A DNA stretch of 36,784 nucleotides. Source: HyVt-337 sp964428895 (GTDB taxonomy: Bacteria; Planctomycetota; Phycisphaerae; SM23-33). Position 1 is the first letter of the stretch. The number at the start of each line of letters is the position of its first letter. This document shows, one piece after another, positions 14,327 through 22,205 of this stretch. The stretch covers positions 1-36,784 of the forward strand of contig CAYRZU010000030.1 of NCBI GenBank assembly GCA_964428895.1, read 5' to 3'. Under the pieces are notes generated by a model that did not search any database, was not told the DNA's origin, and saw nothing but the letters and a program-made list of their open reading frames with translations. Position numbers and translations under genes: made by a program.

Positions 14327-15670
14327 ATGGGTCCACTCCTTGACATCGGGTATTTGCTGGCGCTGCTGGCGGCGTCGCCCATGTGGATCAGCCGCATGAT
14401 CCGTCACGGGCGATACACCTCCGGGGCCGCCGAGCGCCTCTTCGGTGCCTCGCCCGTTCGCCACGGGCGCCAGCCCATCATCTGGATTCACGGGGTGAGC
14501 CTCGGCGAGATCAACGCCGCCCGTATGCTGGTGGCAGAGCTGCACAGCCAACTGCCCGATTACCAGGTAGTAATCACCTCCACCACCGACACCGGCATGG
14601 ACCAGGCCCGCAAGCTGTTCGAGCCCGATCACTGGGTCTTTCAATGGCCCATGGACTTCTCGCTGACCGTCCGCCGGTCCATCAAACGCGTACAGCCCGA
14701 CTTGGTGGTGCTGATGGAGGGCGACATTTGGCCCAACTTCCTGGGCGCGTGCAAGCGGCGAGGCATTCCGGTGGTGGTCGTGAACGGCCGTGTTGGTAGC
14801 AACAAAGGCTACCCGCGCTACCGCAGGTTCCGTTGGCTGGTCAAGCCGCTGCTGTTCAGCCGTCTGCGAGCGGTAGGGGCCCAAACGGAGCTCTACGCCG
14901 AACGGTTTGCCGAGCTCGGCGTACCGGCCGACGGCGCCCACGTGACCGGCATGATGAAGTTCGACACCGCCGAAGTCGCCGATCGCCTGGCCGGGCAAGA
15001 CGAACTGGCCGATGCGCTCGGGATCCGTGACTTTGAGAAGCTCATCGTTGCCGGGGGGACAGGGCCCGGCGAGGAACAGCTTCTGCTGGACATCTGGCCC
15101 GCCCTCAAGGACAAGCACCCGACCGCGCGGTTGGCCATCGTGCCGCGAAAGCCCGAACGGTTCGATGACGTCGCTCGGCTGATCGCCGCGGCCGGCGTGA
15201 GGGTCATCCGCCGGAGCGACCGACCGGACGACGGGGCCGGTTCGCCCGATCCGCAGGCGGTTATCCTCGGCGACACCATGGGCGAACTACGGAAGTTCTA
15301 CGCGCTGGCGTCGGCCGTGTTTGTGGGGCGATCGCTGGTGGAGATGGGCGGCTCGGACATGATCGAGGCCGCCGCGCTCGGCAAGGCCACGGCGTTCGGG
15401 CCGCATACCTTCAACTTCCCCCAGGCCGACGACCTGGGCGCCCACGGCTGCGCTCGCGTGGCCGACATCGCCGAACTGGCAGCGCAATTGGATGCGTGGC
15501 TGGGTGATTCGGCTGCCGCCGAAGCCGCGGGCAAGGCCGCCCAAGACTACGTCCGAAGCCAGCAGGGCGCCACGCGCCGCAACGTGGCGATGATCTGCGA
15601 TATCCTGGGCCGTGTGCCTGCCGAACGGGCGGGCGATATCGCCACCGACAAGATCGCCGACGAAACATAG
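14327..15670 (+). CDS. waaA: 3-deoxy-D-manno-octulosonic acid (Kdo) transferase
   Basis: 447 aa. WaaA adds Kdo from CMP-Kdo to lipid A precursor at the inner membrane, so the organism probably makes LPS. Seen: an N-terminal hydrophobic anchor (about 4-19), the catalytic-Glu segment GVSLGEINAAR (Glu61), the N-domain motif LMEGDIWPNFL (usually TEIWPN), NGRVGSNKGYPRYR, and the C-terminal GT30 segment GRSLVEMGGSDMIEAAALGKA. The start at 14327 gives the membrane anchor; the long open frame upstream overlaps the MazG gene and is shadow. There is no Shine-Dalgarno sequence before the ATG, consistent with the promoter position. proB follows after 9 nt. Confidence 0.9.
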   Translation: MGPLLDIGYLLALLAASPMWISRMIRHGRYTSGAAERLFGASPVRHGRQPIIWIHGVSLGEINAARMLVAELHSQLPDYQVVITSTTDTGMDQARKLFEPDHWVFQWPMDFSLTVRRSIKRVQPDLVVLMEGDIWPNFLGACKRRGIPVVVVNGRVGSNKGYPRYRRFRWLVKPLLFSRLRAVGAQTELYAERFAELGVPADGAHVTGMMKFDTAEVADRLAGQDELADALGIRDFEKLIVAGGTGPGEEQLLLDIWPALKDKHPTARLAIVPRKPERFDDVARLIAAAGVRVIRRSDRPDDGAGSPDPQAVILGDTMGELRKFYALASAVFVGRSLVEMGGSDMIEAAALGKATAFGPHTFNFPQADDLGAHGCARVADIAELAAQLDAWLGDSAAAEAAGKAAQDYVRSQQGATRRNVAMICDILGRVPAERAGDIATDKIADET

Positions 15671-15679
15671 GGGCCACCC

Positions 15680-16795
15680 ATGCCCGGAACGCACGTCCGA
15701 CAAACCGTTATCCGCCGCGCCAAGCACGTTGTGGTCAAGGTCGGCACCAGCGCCATCTGCGATTCGGCCGGCAGACTGGACGCCAAGGTGGTCCGCTCCC
15801 TGGCCGGACAGATTGCCGCCGCCATGGACACCGGCGTGGGCGTTACGCTGGTCACCAGCGGCGCTATTGGCGCCGGATTGGCCGAGCTGGACCTACCCGC
15901 CCGTCCCAAAACGCTGCCCATGCTCCAGGCCGTCGCCGCGGTCGGCCAAGGGCAGCTTATGCGGACGTTCCACGATGTCTTCGCCAAGAAGGCCCGAAAG
16001 GTGGCTCAGGTGCTGCTGACGCGGGAGGACTTCGAGGACCGCACACGCTATCTCAACATCCGAAACACGCTGACGCGGCTATCTGAGATCGGCGTGCTGG
16101 CTATCATCAACGAGAACGACGCCGTTGCGGTCGATGAAATCCGCTACGGCGACAACGACATCATCGCCGCCCACGTGACCAACATGCTGGCCGCCGATCT
16201 GCTGGTGCTGCTGACCAGTGTGGACGGCCTCCTCGACGGTGGCGAGATTGTGGACGTGGTGACCAAGCTCGACGACCAAACGCGCGGCCTCGCCAGTGAC
16301 GCCCGCAGCAAGCACGGCTCGGGCGGTATGGCCAGCAAGCTCTCAGCCGTGTCGATGGTGACTCAAGCGGGTGAGGCCGCCGTGATCGCCAACGCCCGAA
16401 CGCCGAAGGTGCTGACCAAGCTGCTGGCGGGAACGCCCATCGGCACCGTGTTCGTGCCGGCCACGAAGAAGATGTCCCGCCGCGACCGGTGGATCGCCCA
16501 GGCCTCGCGCCCAGCCGGCACGATTGTGGTCGACGCCGGCGCCGCCAAGGCCCTGTCCCAAGGCGGCAAGAGCCTGCTGCCCTCCGGCATCACGGGCGTG
16601 AAGGGCAAGTTCGGCAAGGGCGATATCGTGGCTGTCGCGGATTCCGCCGGCCAAACAATCGCCCGAGGCCTAACCAACTACTCGGCCGAACAGATCGACC
16701 TGATCAAGGGCCTTAAGACCACCCAAATCCCCGCCGCTCTCGGCGACAAGCCCTACGACGAGGTCATCCACCGAAACAACATGACGGTCGGCTAG
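15680..16795 (+). CDS. proB: Glutamate 5-kinase with C-terminal PUA domain
   Basis: 371 aa, normal for the two-domain form. ProB phosphorylates glutamate in the first step of proline synthesis. The amino-acid kinase domain (about 12-265) has VVVKVGTSAI, VTSGAIGAG, the INENDAVAVDEIRYGDND substrate segment, LLTSVDGL and HGSGGMASKLSAV. A PUA domain follows (about 285-365, GTIVVDAGAAKALSQGGKSLLPSGITGV). It lies 9 nt after waaA. proA is not in the window. Confidence 0.95.
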   Translation: MPGTHVRQTVIRRAKHVVVKVGTSAICDSAGRLDAKVVRSLAGQIAAAMDTGVGVTLVTSGAIGAGLAELDLPARPKTLPMLQAVAAVGQGQLMRTFHDVFAKKARKVAQVLLTREDFEDRTRYLNIRNTLTRLSEIGVLAIINENDAVAVDEIRYGDNDIIAAHVTNMLAADLLVLLTSVDGLLDGGEIVDVVTKLDDQTRGLASDARSKHGSGGMASKLSAVSMVTQAGEAAVIANARTPKVLTKLLAGTPIGTVFVPATKKMSRRDRWIAQASRPAGTIVVDAGAAKALSQGGKSLLPSGITGVKGKFGKGDIVAVADSAGQTIARGLTNYSAEQIDLIKGLKTTQIPAALGDKPYDEVIHRNNMTVG

Positions 16796-16813
16796 AGGAA
16801 GGCCCTTCGATGC

Positions 16814-17467
16814 TCAGACTTTGCCCGCTGAGGGGCATAGGTCGTTCAGGGGGCAGTCGGGGCAGGTGGGCTTTCGGGCGGCGCAAATGATTCGGCCGTG
16901 GTGGATGAGGAGGTGGGAGAACAAGACCCACTCCTTGTGAGGGATGATGCCCATGAGGTCGCGTTCGATCTTGACCGGGTCGGTTTCGGCCGTGAAGGCC
17001 AATCGGCCGGAGAGGCGTTTGACGTGGGTGTCGACGACCACGCCCTCGGCCAGGCCGAACGCGTTGCCCAACACGCAGTTGGCCGTTTTGCGGGCCACGC
17101 CCGGGAGCGTCAGAAGCTCATCCATCGTCTTGGGCACGCGGCCGCCGAAGTCGCTGAGGATCATGGCTGCCGATCTACGAATGTTCTTGGCCTTGTTTCG
17201 GAAGAAACCGGTGGACTTGATGTCGGCTTCGAGCGCAGCCTGAGAGACCTCGGCGAAGTCGCCCACCGTCTTGTAGGTCTTGAAGAGGTCCTTCGTGACG
17301 ATGTTGACCCGCTCATCGGTGCATTGGGCCGAGAGGATTGTGGCGACCAGTAGCTGCAGGGGGGTCGCGTGCGTCAAGGCGCAGTCGGCGTTGGGGTAGG
17401 CCTTCTTGAGAGCGGCGATGACCTTGGCCGTTCGCTTCTTGAGGTCGGCCTTGGATTCTCTCGGCAT
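16814..17467 (-). CDS. nth: Endonuclease III (DNA glycosylase/AP lyase)
   Basis: 217 aa from the ATG at 17467, 26 nt after nadK; the longer open frame overlaps nadK and is rejected. It removes oxidised pyrimidines from DNA and cuts at the abasic site. Seen: the helix-hairpin-helix LPGVARKTANCVLGNAFG with catalytic Lys127, catalytic Asp146 in VVVDTHVKR, and a [4Fe-4S] site C-x6-C-x2-C-x5-C (Cys195, 202, 205, 211). This is the full complement of a bifunctional Nth. It ends tail-to-tail with proB 18 nt away, without a visible terminator. Confidence 0.95.
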   Translation of the reverse strand: MPRESKADLKKRTAKVIAALKKAYPNADCALTHATPLQLLVATILSAQCTDERVNIVTKDLFKTYKTVGDFAEVSQAALEADIKSTGFFRNKAKNIRRSAAMILSDFGGRVPKTMDELLTLPGVARKTANCVLGNAFGLAEGVVVDTHVKRLSGRLAFTAETDPVKIERDLMGIIPHKEWVLFSHLLIHHGRIICAARKPTCPDCPLNDLCPSAGKV

Positions 17468-17493
17468 GCGCGTCCCCGGGCCGCTGGCGGCCG

Positions 17494-18351
17494 TTAGCTT
17501 CCGTTGGCGTCGTGGTGGGGGCTTTGGCCCCACTGGAGCTTGTTGGTCAGCGTTTGGAGGTATCCCCGCTCGGGACAGGGGATGATTCGTGCGGGAGTCT
17601 TGGATCGGCCGACGCTGACGGTGTCGCCGGCGCACAGGCCGGTGGTGGCCTGGCCGTCGATGATGACGGCGGAGCCGGCATTGACGCGATTGGCGGTAAT
17701 GCGAATGGTCACGTCGGAGCGGACCACGATCGGCCGCAAGGCCAGCGTGTGCGGGGCTACCGGGGTGATGACCACGGCGTCGAGCGTGGGCTCGAGAATG
17801 GGCCCGCCGACCGACAGGTTATAGGCGGTCGAACCGGTCGGCGTGGAGATCACCAGTCCGTCGCCCAGGTAGCGGCTGATGGTGTCGCCGTTCTGCTCGA
17901 CGTTGAGTTCGATCATGCGGTAGGGGGCCCCGGCTTGGATGGCCACGTCGTTGACGGCCGTGGCGATGAAGGCGTCGCCGCTGCAGCGATCCACGCTGAC
18001 CTCGAGGATCATCCGCTCGGTGGGCTGGACACCGCCGGAGAGGATTCTCTCGAAGTGTTGCTGCATTTCCTCGACCGTGAACTCAGCGAGGAAGCCCAGC
18101 TTGCCCATGTTCACCCCGAGCAGGGGCACGCCGGCGGCGGCGATGTTCCGAGCCGCGTGTAACAGCGTACCGTCCCCGCCGAAGACCACGCACAGGTCGG
18201 CGTGGGCGGCGTCGGCGGCGGTGGCCTCATCGGCTCGGTGCACGCCCAGCACGTCCGCACGCTGCTCGAACCAGGGGCGCAGGGCCTCGATCTGCTCGGG
18301 AATGCCGGGCTTGCCCATATGGCCCAGGATGATGATGCGCTTGTTAGCCAC
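17494..18351 (-). CDS. nadK: ATP-NAD kinase
   Basis: 285 aa from a GTG at 18351. NadK phosphorylates NAD to NADP. Seen: FGGDGTLL with the GGDG motif at 58-61 (Asp60 catalytic), GVNMGKLGFLAEF, the VNDVAI segment, GDGLVISTPTGSTAYNLSVGGPIL (the NAD-binding and conserved TPTGSTAY motif) and DGQ near residue 243. All family motifs are present. It lies between the UAP-like gene and nth in a same-strand run. Confidence 0.95.
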   Translation of the reverse strand: MANKRIIILGHMGKPGIPEQIEALRPWFEQRADVLGVHRADEATAADAAHADLCVVFGGDGTLLHAARNIAAAGVPLLGVNMGKLGFLAEFTVEEMQQHFERILSGGVQPTERMILEVSVDRCSGDAFIATAVNDVAIQAGAPYRMIELNVEQNGDTISRYLGDGLVISTPTGSTAYNLSVGGPILEPTLDAVVITPVAPHTLALRPIVVRSDVTIRITANRVNAGSAVIIDGQATTGLCAGDTVSVGRSKTPARIIPCPERGYLQTLTNKLQWGQSPHHDANGS

Positions 18352-18390
18352 GGGACGTATCTTACCGCGCCGCCGTTAGCAGCGTTAGGG

Positions 18391-19809
18391 CTAAGCGCCG
18401 GCTTCGCTGCCGGCCAGGTAGATGCTCTGCCCGGCGGCGATCGCCAGGCCCGGGTCGACCTTGCCGGCCAGGTCGGCGGCGCTATCGGCGAACAGCGGCG
18501 AGATTTCGATCGCTGCGGCGACCTGGCCGTCGGCGTCGCGGGGGATGGCCACGCCGGCCTCTTCCAGCCAGCCGGCCGTTCGGCGAATCTGGTCGTGGAG
18601 GCTGGTGGCCAGGCTGTCTTCACCGGCGGCGTTCTTGATGGGGCTGAACTCCTCGGTCCGGTCGGTTTCGAGAATCACCGTTTCGGCCGCCAGCGGCAGG
18701 GCGTCGAACACGAATCGCTCCAGCTTGACGGCGTTGGGCTCGTCGGGGACGTGGGTTTTGCCGCGGTCGTCGACAAAGGGGACCTTCTTCTCGGCCCGGT
18801 GGAGGGGCAACTCGCACTGGCCGCCGGCGGTCAGGCGTTCCACGAACGACCGGCTCAGCACGTGAATGGCGATCGAGCCGGCGCTAAACTCCAATCGCCC
18901 GTCGAGCGTGCAGGAGCGGGCCAGGTCCTCGGGCATGTCGGAGTACTCGATCACGGTGACCTGGCCGTCGACCACGCAGAAGTTGCCCAGCCGCTCCAGG
19001 GGGTCGCGCTTGGGCAGGGCCTTGGCGCTCATCTCCGCGCCGCGCAGGTGGTGAAGCCCCAGGAACACCGGATCGAGGACTCGCACCAGCGGGTTATCCA
19101 CCTGGAAGTAGCTGATCAGTTCGACCCCGCGCCGGGCCATGTCGTCCAAGGCCCCGCTGCTGCGGAGAGCGGGCAGGCACCCGCCGTGGCCGTCCGGGCT
19201 GAGGGCGATCTGGCCCATCTCGGCCAGCAGAATCTTGCCGTCGAAACTGAAGGCCGGCATGGTGCCCTGGACCAGGAAGAACACGTCCTGGTCGGCCAGG
19301 CCGAAGAAGTTCTGTCGGCGGAAGAACGCTCGGGTGGCCACGTCGTTGACCGGCGAGGTCATGATGTACCAGGGGACGGCCTTGCCGGCGCGTCGGCCGG
19401 CCGCCTGAATCTGCTCGGCGAAAACCTGGAAGAGGGGCTTCTTGGCGACGGGGGTGGCCTCGAAGCATCCCTTGGGCCCTTCGTAGCCCAGCCGCGTTCC
19501 TTGTCCTCCGGCGACGGTAAAGGCCGCCACCTTGCCCTCGGCCAGCAATTGCTCGCCGGCGGCCAGGGCGTCGGCGTCGACGGGCTTGGCCGGGACGACC
19601 TCGGCCGGACGGATTTCACCGGTCGGGCGCACCTCAGGCTTGTTGCGAACGTAGGCGGCCACCCAGCCGTCCAGAGCGTCGAAGTCGATCGTCGCGATTT
19701 GGTCGAGCAGCGTCTGTTGGCGGGCGGCCGGCAGTTCGTCATAGAACGCCAGCAGGTGTTCCTGGCCGTGCTGCTGGAGGGTCTGTCGGATCGTATCGAT
19801 CTGAGCCAT
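18391..19809 (-). CDS. UTP-dependent sugar-1-phosphate uridylyltransferase, eukaryote-type (UAP1/AGX-like)
   Basis: 472 aa. Belongs to the UDPGP type 1 superfamily, which makes UDP-GlcNAc, UDP-GalNAc or UDP-glucose. Seen: VAGGQGTRLGYEGPKGCFE (nucleotide loop at about 101-108, PKG at 112-114), MTSPVND, the LSPDGHGGCLPAL region, YFQVDNPLVRVLDPVFLG, GSIAIHVLS and EEFSPIKN. The VDNPL...DPVF pattern and the N-terminal helical region resemble eukaryotic UDP-N-acetylhexosamine pyrophosphorylase more than bacterial GalU or GlmU. Substrate (GlcNAc-1-P against Glc-1-P) is not decided by eye. An AAGGGA ribosome site precedes the ATG. nadK follows after 39 nt. Confidence 0.87.
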   Translation of the reverse strand: MAQIDTIRQTLQQHGQEHLLAFYDELPAARQQTLLDQIATIDFDALDGWVAAYVRNKPEVRPTGEIRPAEVVPAKPVDADALAAGEQLLAEGKVAAFTVAGGQGTRLGYEGPKGCFEATPVAKKPLFQVFAEQIQAAGRRAGKAVPWYIMTSPVNDVATRAFFRRQNFFGLADQDVFFLVQGTMPAFSFDGKILLAEMGQIALSPDGHGGCLPALRSSGALDDMARRGVELISYFQVDNPLVRVLDPVFLGLHHLRGAEMSAKALPKRDPLERLGNFCVVDGQVTVIEYSDMPEDLARSCTLDGRLEFSAGSIAIHVLSRSFVERLTAGGQCELPLHRAEKKVPFVDDRGKTHVPDEPNAVKLERFVFDALPLAAETVILETDRTEEFSPIKNAAGEDSLATSLHDQIRRTAGWLEEAGVAIPRDADGQVAAAIEISPLFADSAADLAGKVDPGLAIAAGQSIYLAGSEAGA

Positions 19810-20207
19810 CGCTGTCGGTCCCTTGAATGTCCCGTCCTGTCGCCTCGGCCGTCAACGGCCGCACCGGCGGAAGGGCAGCCTAGGGGGACGGCCTGGCCGT
19901 GTCAATGCCAAGAGCGGCGGATCGCCCCCCCCCGCTGCGCCGGGTGATTTCCCGGTCACAATTCCTGTGGCCCGGTTGACACGTCCAGCGGACAAACCGT
20001 ATTATTACTACAGATGGTGAAGGTGACGGGCGGCTTGTGCGTTTTCCGCTCTTATATCTCAATCGCTGTTGGTAGCAGCCACCCCTTCCTTCCTCATCAG
20101 CCGTCCGAAGTGTTGTCTGGGCGGCCCGAAATGTCAGACGGACCTGGTAAACGTATTCATGCGCCCAGGCAGATGGACCATCTGGGCGAACGAGGAAGGA
20201 GTTCACG
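19810..20207. other. Divergent intergenic region with a strong promoter and a long leader
   Basis: 398 nt between the minus-strand UAP-like gene and the plus-strand prepilin gene. It holds a near-consensus plus-strand promoter (19976-20005), a leader of roughly 195 nt, small imperfect dyads (GTCTG...CAGAC at about 20114-20138 and CGCCCAG...CTGGGCG at about 20162-20189) and the GAGGAAGGAG ribosome site. I see no protein gene and no recognised riboswitch. Confidence 0.6.
19976..20005 (+). promoter_or_regulatory. Near-consensus sigma70-type promoter for the first prepilin-like gene
   Basis: A perfect TTGACA (19976-19981), an 18-nt spacer and TATTAT (20000-20005, 5 of 6). The start codon is about 200 nt downstream, which leaves a long untranslated leader. 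Confidence 0.65.
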
Positions 20208-21056
20208 ATGCGACGAAAAGGCTTTACCCTGATTGAGCTGTTAGTGGTTATCGCCATCATCGCCGTTCTGGTCACGTTGCTGTTGCCGAACCTGCAGCAC
20301 GCCCGCCGGCTGGCCCGTAAGGCCGCCTGCATGGCCAACCTCAACGGCATTGGCAAGGCGATTGTCCTGTACGACGAGAGCTTCGGCAGCTATCCGGTCT
20401 TCGACGACAGTTGGGAGTACACCAATGCCGAGGCCGACATGACCGAAGTCACCATGTCCGACGACCCCGACGACAGCGACGCGACCCCGACCGAGACGGA
20501 CTGGGCCGCCCTGGGCGAAAATGCCGCTCAGAACTGGTGGCTGCTGATCATGAAGGGGCTGATCGTTGAGAGCGGCTTCCGCTGCCCGGCCGACGACACC
20601 GATACCCGCAATGACGTCGCCAAGAGGGAAAACGTCGATCTGTTGAAGTACGGCTGGAACGATCCCGACAACGTCTCCTACGGCATGCAGTGGCCCTATG
20701 GGGCGGCCGAAGATGACGACCCCACCGACGACGTAGACCCCGCGGTCAACCCGGCGGCCTTTTCCGACAGCCTGGACGGCGGCGTGGTGACCTTCGCCGA
20801 TCAGAACCCCGGCGGCCCGGTGGGCTCCGAAGACGACCAGGAGAAGCCCTCCAACCACGAGGTCCTGGGAACGGCCTACCTGGTCGCATCCGGCACGGTG
20901 GGCTTCCAGAAGGCCCAAGACGGGTCGACCTGCGGCAAGGACGGCGACGACATCTACACCGTTCAGGATGCCGAGGGCGAGAACAAGGACTCGATTACCG
21001 ACAACGAACTGCCGGCCAACAAGTACGACACGTACATTGCCCGGTCCGAGCAATAG
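20208..21056 (+). CDS. Prepilin-like protein with type IV N-methylation signal (paralogue A)
   Basis: 282 aa. A short basic leader MRRKG is followed by FTLIELLVVIAIIAVLVTLL, the class III signal cleaved by prepilin peptidase after Gly5, with Glu at +5. The mature N-terminus would be a membrane or pilus helix. The globular part resembles planctomycete DUF1559/H-X9-DG type proteins: WWLL, FRCPADD, YGMQWPYG, VTFADQNPGGPVG, then His217 in NHEVLGTAYLVASGTVGF, where the usual DG after nine residues is AS. The C-terminus has CGKDGDDIYTVQ and DTYIA. A strong GAGGAAGGAG ribosome site and terminator make it a single-gene unit. Close paralogue of the gene at 33684-34499. No secretion or pilus machinery is nearby. 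Confidence 0.9.
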   Translation: MRRKGFTLIELLVVIAIIAVLVTLLLPNLQHARRLARKAACMANLNGIGKAIVLYDESFGSYPVFDDSWEYTNAEADMTEVTMSDDPDDSDATPTETDWAALGENAAQNWWLLIMKGLIVESGFRCPADDTDTRNDVAKRENVDLLKYGWNDPDNVSYGMQWPYGAAEDDDPTDDVDPAVNPAAFSDSLDGGVVTFADQNPGGPVGSEDDQEKPSNHEVLGTAYLVASGTVGFQKAQDGSTCGKDGDDIYTVQDAEGENKDSITDNELPANKYDTYIARSEQ

Positions 21057-21091
21057 ACGTCGGCGAATCTGATTGACGTTCTGTCAGACCA

Positions 21092-21130
21092 AGACGGGGC
21101 GGGCGCGAGGCGCTCGCCCCGTTTGTTTGT
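21092..21130 (+). terminator. Intrinsic terminator of the first prepilin-like gene
   Basis: A 13-bp stem (21094-21106 with 21110-21122, one G-T pair), GAG loop, followed by TTGTTTG. It lies 37 nt after the stop codon. Confidence 0.82.
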
Positions 21131-21133
21131 GGG

Positions 21134-21163
21134 CTGACGGAAGCGCCCGGGGGGTGCTATAAT
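21134..21163 (+). promoter_or_regulatory. Promoter for phoH-pgpH
   Basis: CTGACG (21134-21139), an 18-nt spacer and a perfect TATAAT (21158-21163), directly after the preceding terminator. The phoH GTG is about 55 nt downstream. Confidence 0.6.
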
Positions 21164-21218
21164 ACAAATCACTACGCTTCGACGACACATGGGGCGAGTC
21201 CTTTAAGGCGGCAGAACC

Positions 21219-22193
21219 GTGGAACTGAGCATCACGTTGGAAGATGTCTCCAAGGCGCCGCAGGTGTTCGGCCCGGCCGACCGCAACCTGCGAATGGTGC
21301 GCGATGCGCTGGACGTGCAGGTGTTCGCCCGCGACGGGCAGATCAAGCTGACCGGACCAGCCAAGAATGTCTCTCGCGCCGCGGCGGTCTTCGAGCGATT
21401 GCAGCGGGCAGTTCGGCACCAGGAGGCCATTACCCCCGATACGGTCGCCGAGGCTGTCTCCCGCGCCGCCGGGGCCGATGCCGCCACCGCCTCAGACGTG
21501 CTGGATGTCTACGCCAGCGGCCAACTCGTCCGGGCTAAGACGCCCGGCCAAACACGCTATCTGGAGGCCATGCAGAACAACGACCTGGTCTTCTGCACGG
21601 GCCCGGCCGGTACGGGCAAGACGTATCTGGCCGTCGCCTACGCGGTGCACCTGCTCAAGCACGAGCGGGCCAAGCGGCTGATCCTGGTTCGCCCCGCCGT
21701 TGAGGCCGGCGAGAAGCTCGGTTTCCTGCCCGGCGACATGCAGGCCAAGGTCAACCCCTACCTGAGGCCGCTCTTTGACGCACTCCATGACATGATGGAG
21801 TACGAGCAGATTCGACGGTTCATGGTCAATGACATGATCGAGGTGATTCCATTGGCCTTTATGCGGGGGCGAACACTCAACGATTCGCTGATCATCCTGG
21901 ATGAAGCCCAGAACACCACCGCCTCGCAGATGTTGATGTTCCTGACGCGGATGGGGCACGGGTCGAAGATGATCGTCACCGGCGACGACAGCCAAGTGGA
22001 CCTGGAGCGTGGCACGGCCAGCGGGTTGATCGACGCGAAGGACCGCTTGCGGGGGATCAAGAACCTGTCCTTCGTTCGTCTGGACAATCTTGACATTGTT
22101 CGCCATCGACTGGTGCAGAACATCGTCGAGGCGTACAATCGCACGGCCGATTCGTCCGATGTTGACATGGCCGATTCAGCCGACGACGCGTAA
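21219..22193 (+). CDS. PhoH-family ATPase (YbeZ-like)
   Basis: 324 aa from a GTG with AAGGCGG upstream. PhoH/YbeZ proteins are RNA-linked ATPases that work with the endoribonuclease YbeY in ribosome and RNA quality control. A small N-terminal KH-like part (1-65) precedes the ATPase: Walker A GPAGTGKT (128-135), RPAVEAGEKLGFLPGD, VIPLAFMRGRTLNDS, Walker B LIILDEAQNTT, and MIVTGDDSQVDL. pgpH starts 12 nt downstream. The usual third gene, ybeY, is present but 4.4 kb further on, beyond an inserted opposite-strand block. Confidence 0.93.
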   Translation: MELSITLEDVSKAPQVFGPADRNLRMVRDALDVQVFARDGQIKLTGPAKNVSRAAAVFERLQRAVRHQEAITPDTVAEAVSRAAGADAATASDVLDVYASGQLVRAKTPGQTRYLEAMQNNDLVFCTGPAGTGKTYLAVAYAVHLLKHERAKRLILVRPAVEAGEKLGFLPGDMQAKVNPYLRPLFDALHDMMEYEQIRRFMVNDMIEVIPLAFMRGRTLNDSLIILDEAQNTTASQMLMFLTRMGHGSKMIVTGDDSQVDLERGTASGLIDAKDRLRGIKNLSFVRLDNLDIVRHRLVQNIVEAYNRTADSSDVDMADSADDA

Positions 22194-22205
22194 CGCCGCC
22201 GAACC

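Noticed and set aside
17468..17635. Longer start for nth
   Set aside because: It overlaps nadK and adds an Arg/Pro-rich shadow sequence; the ATG at 17467 gives the standard Nth N-terminus.
18202..19947. 581-codon open frame on plus, antisense to nadK and the UAP-like gene
   Set aside because: It mirrors two well-supported minus-strand genes in GC-rich DNA; its product is Gly/Val/Asp/His-rich low complexity with no domain.
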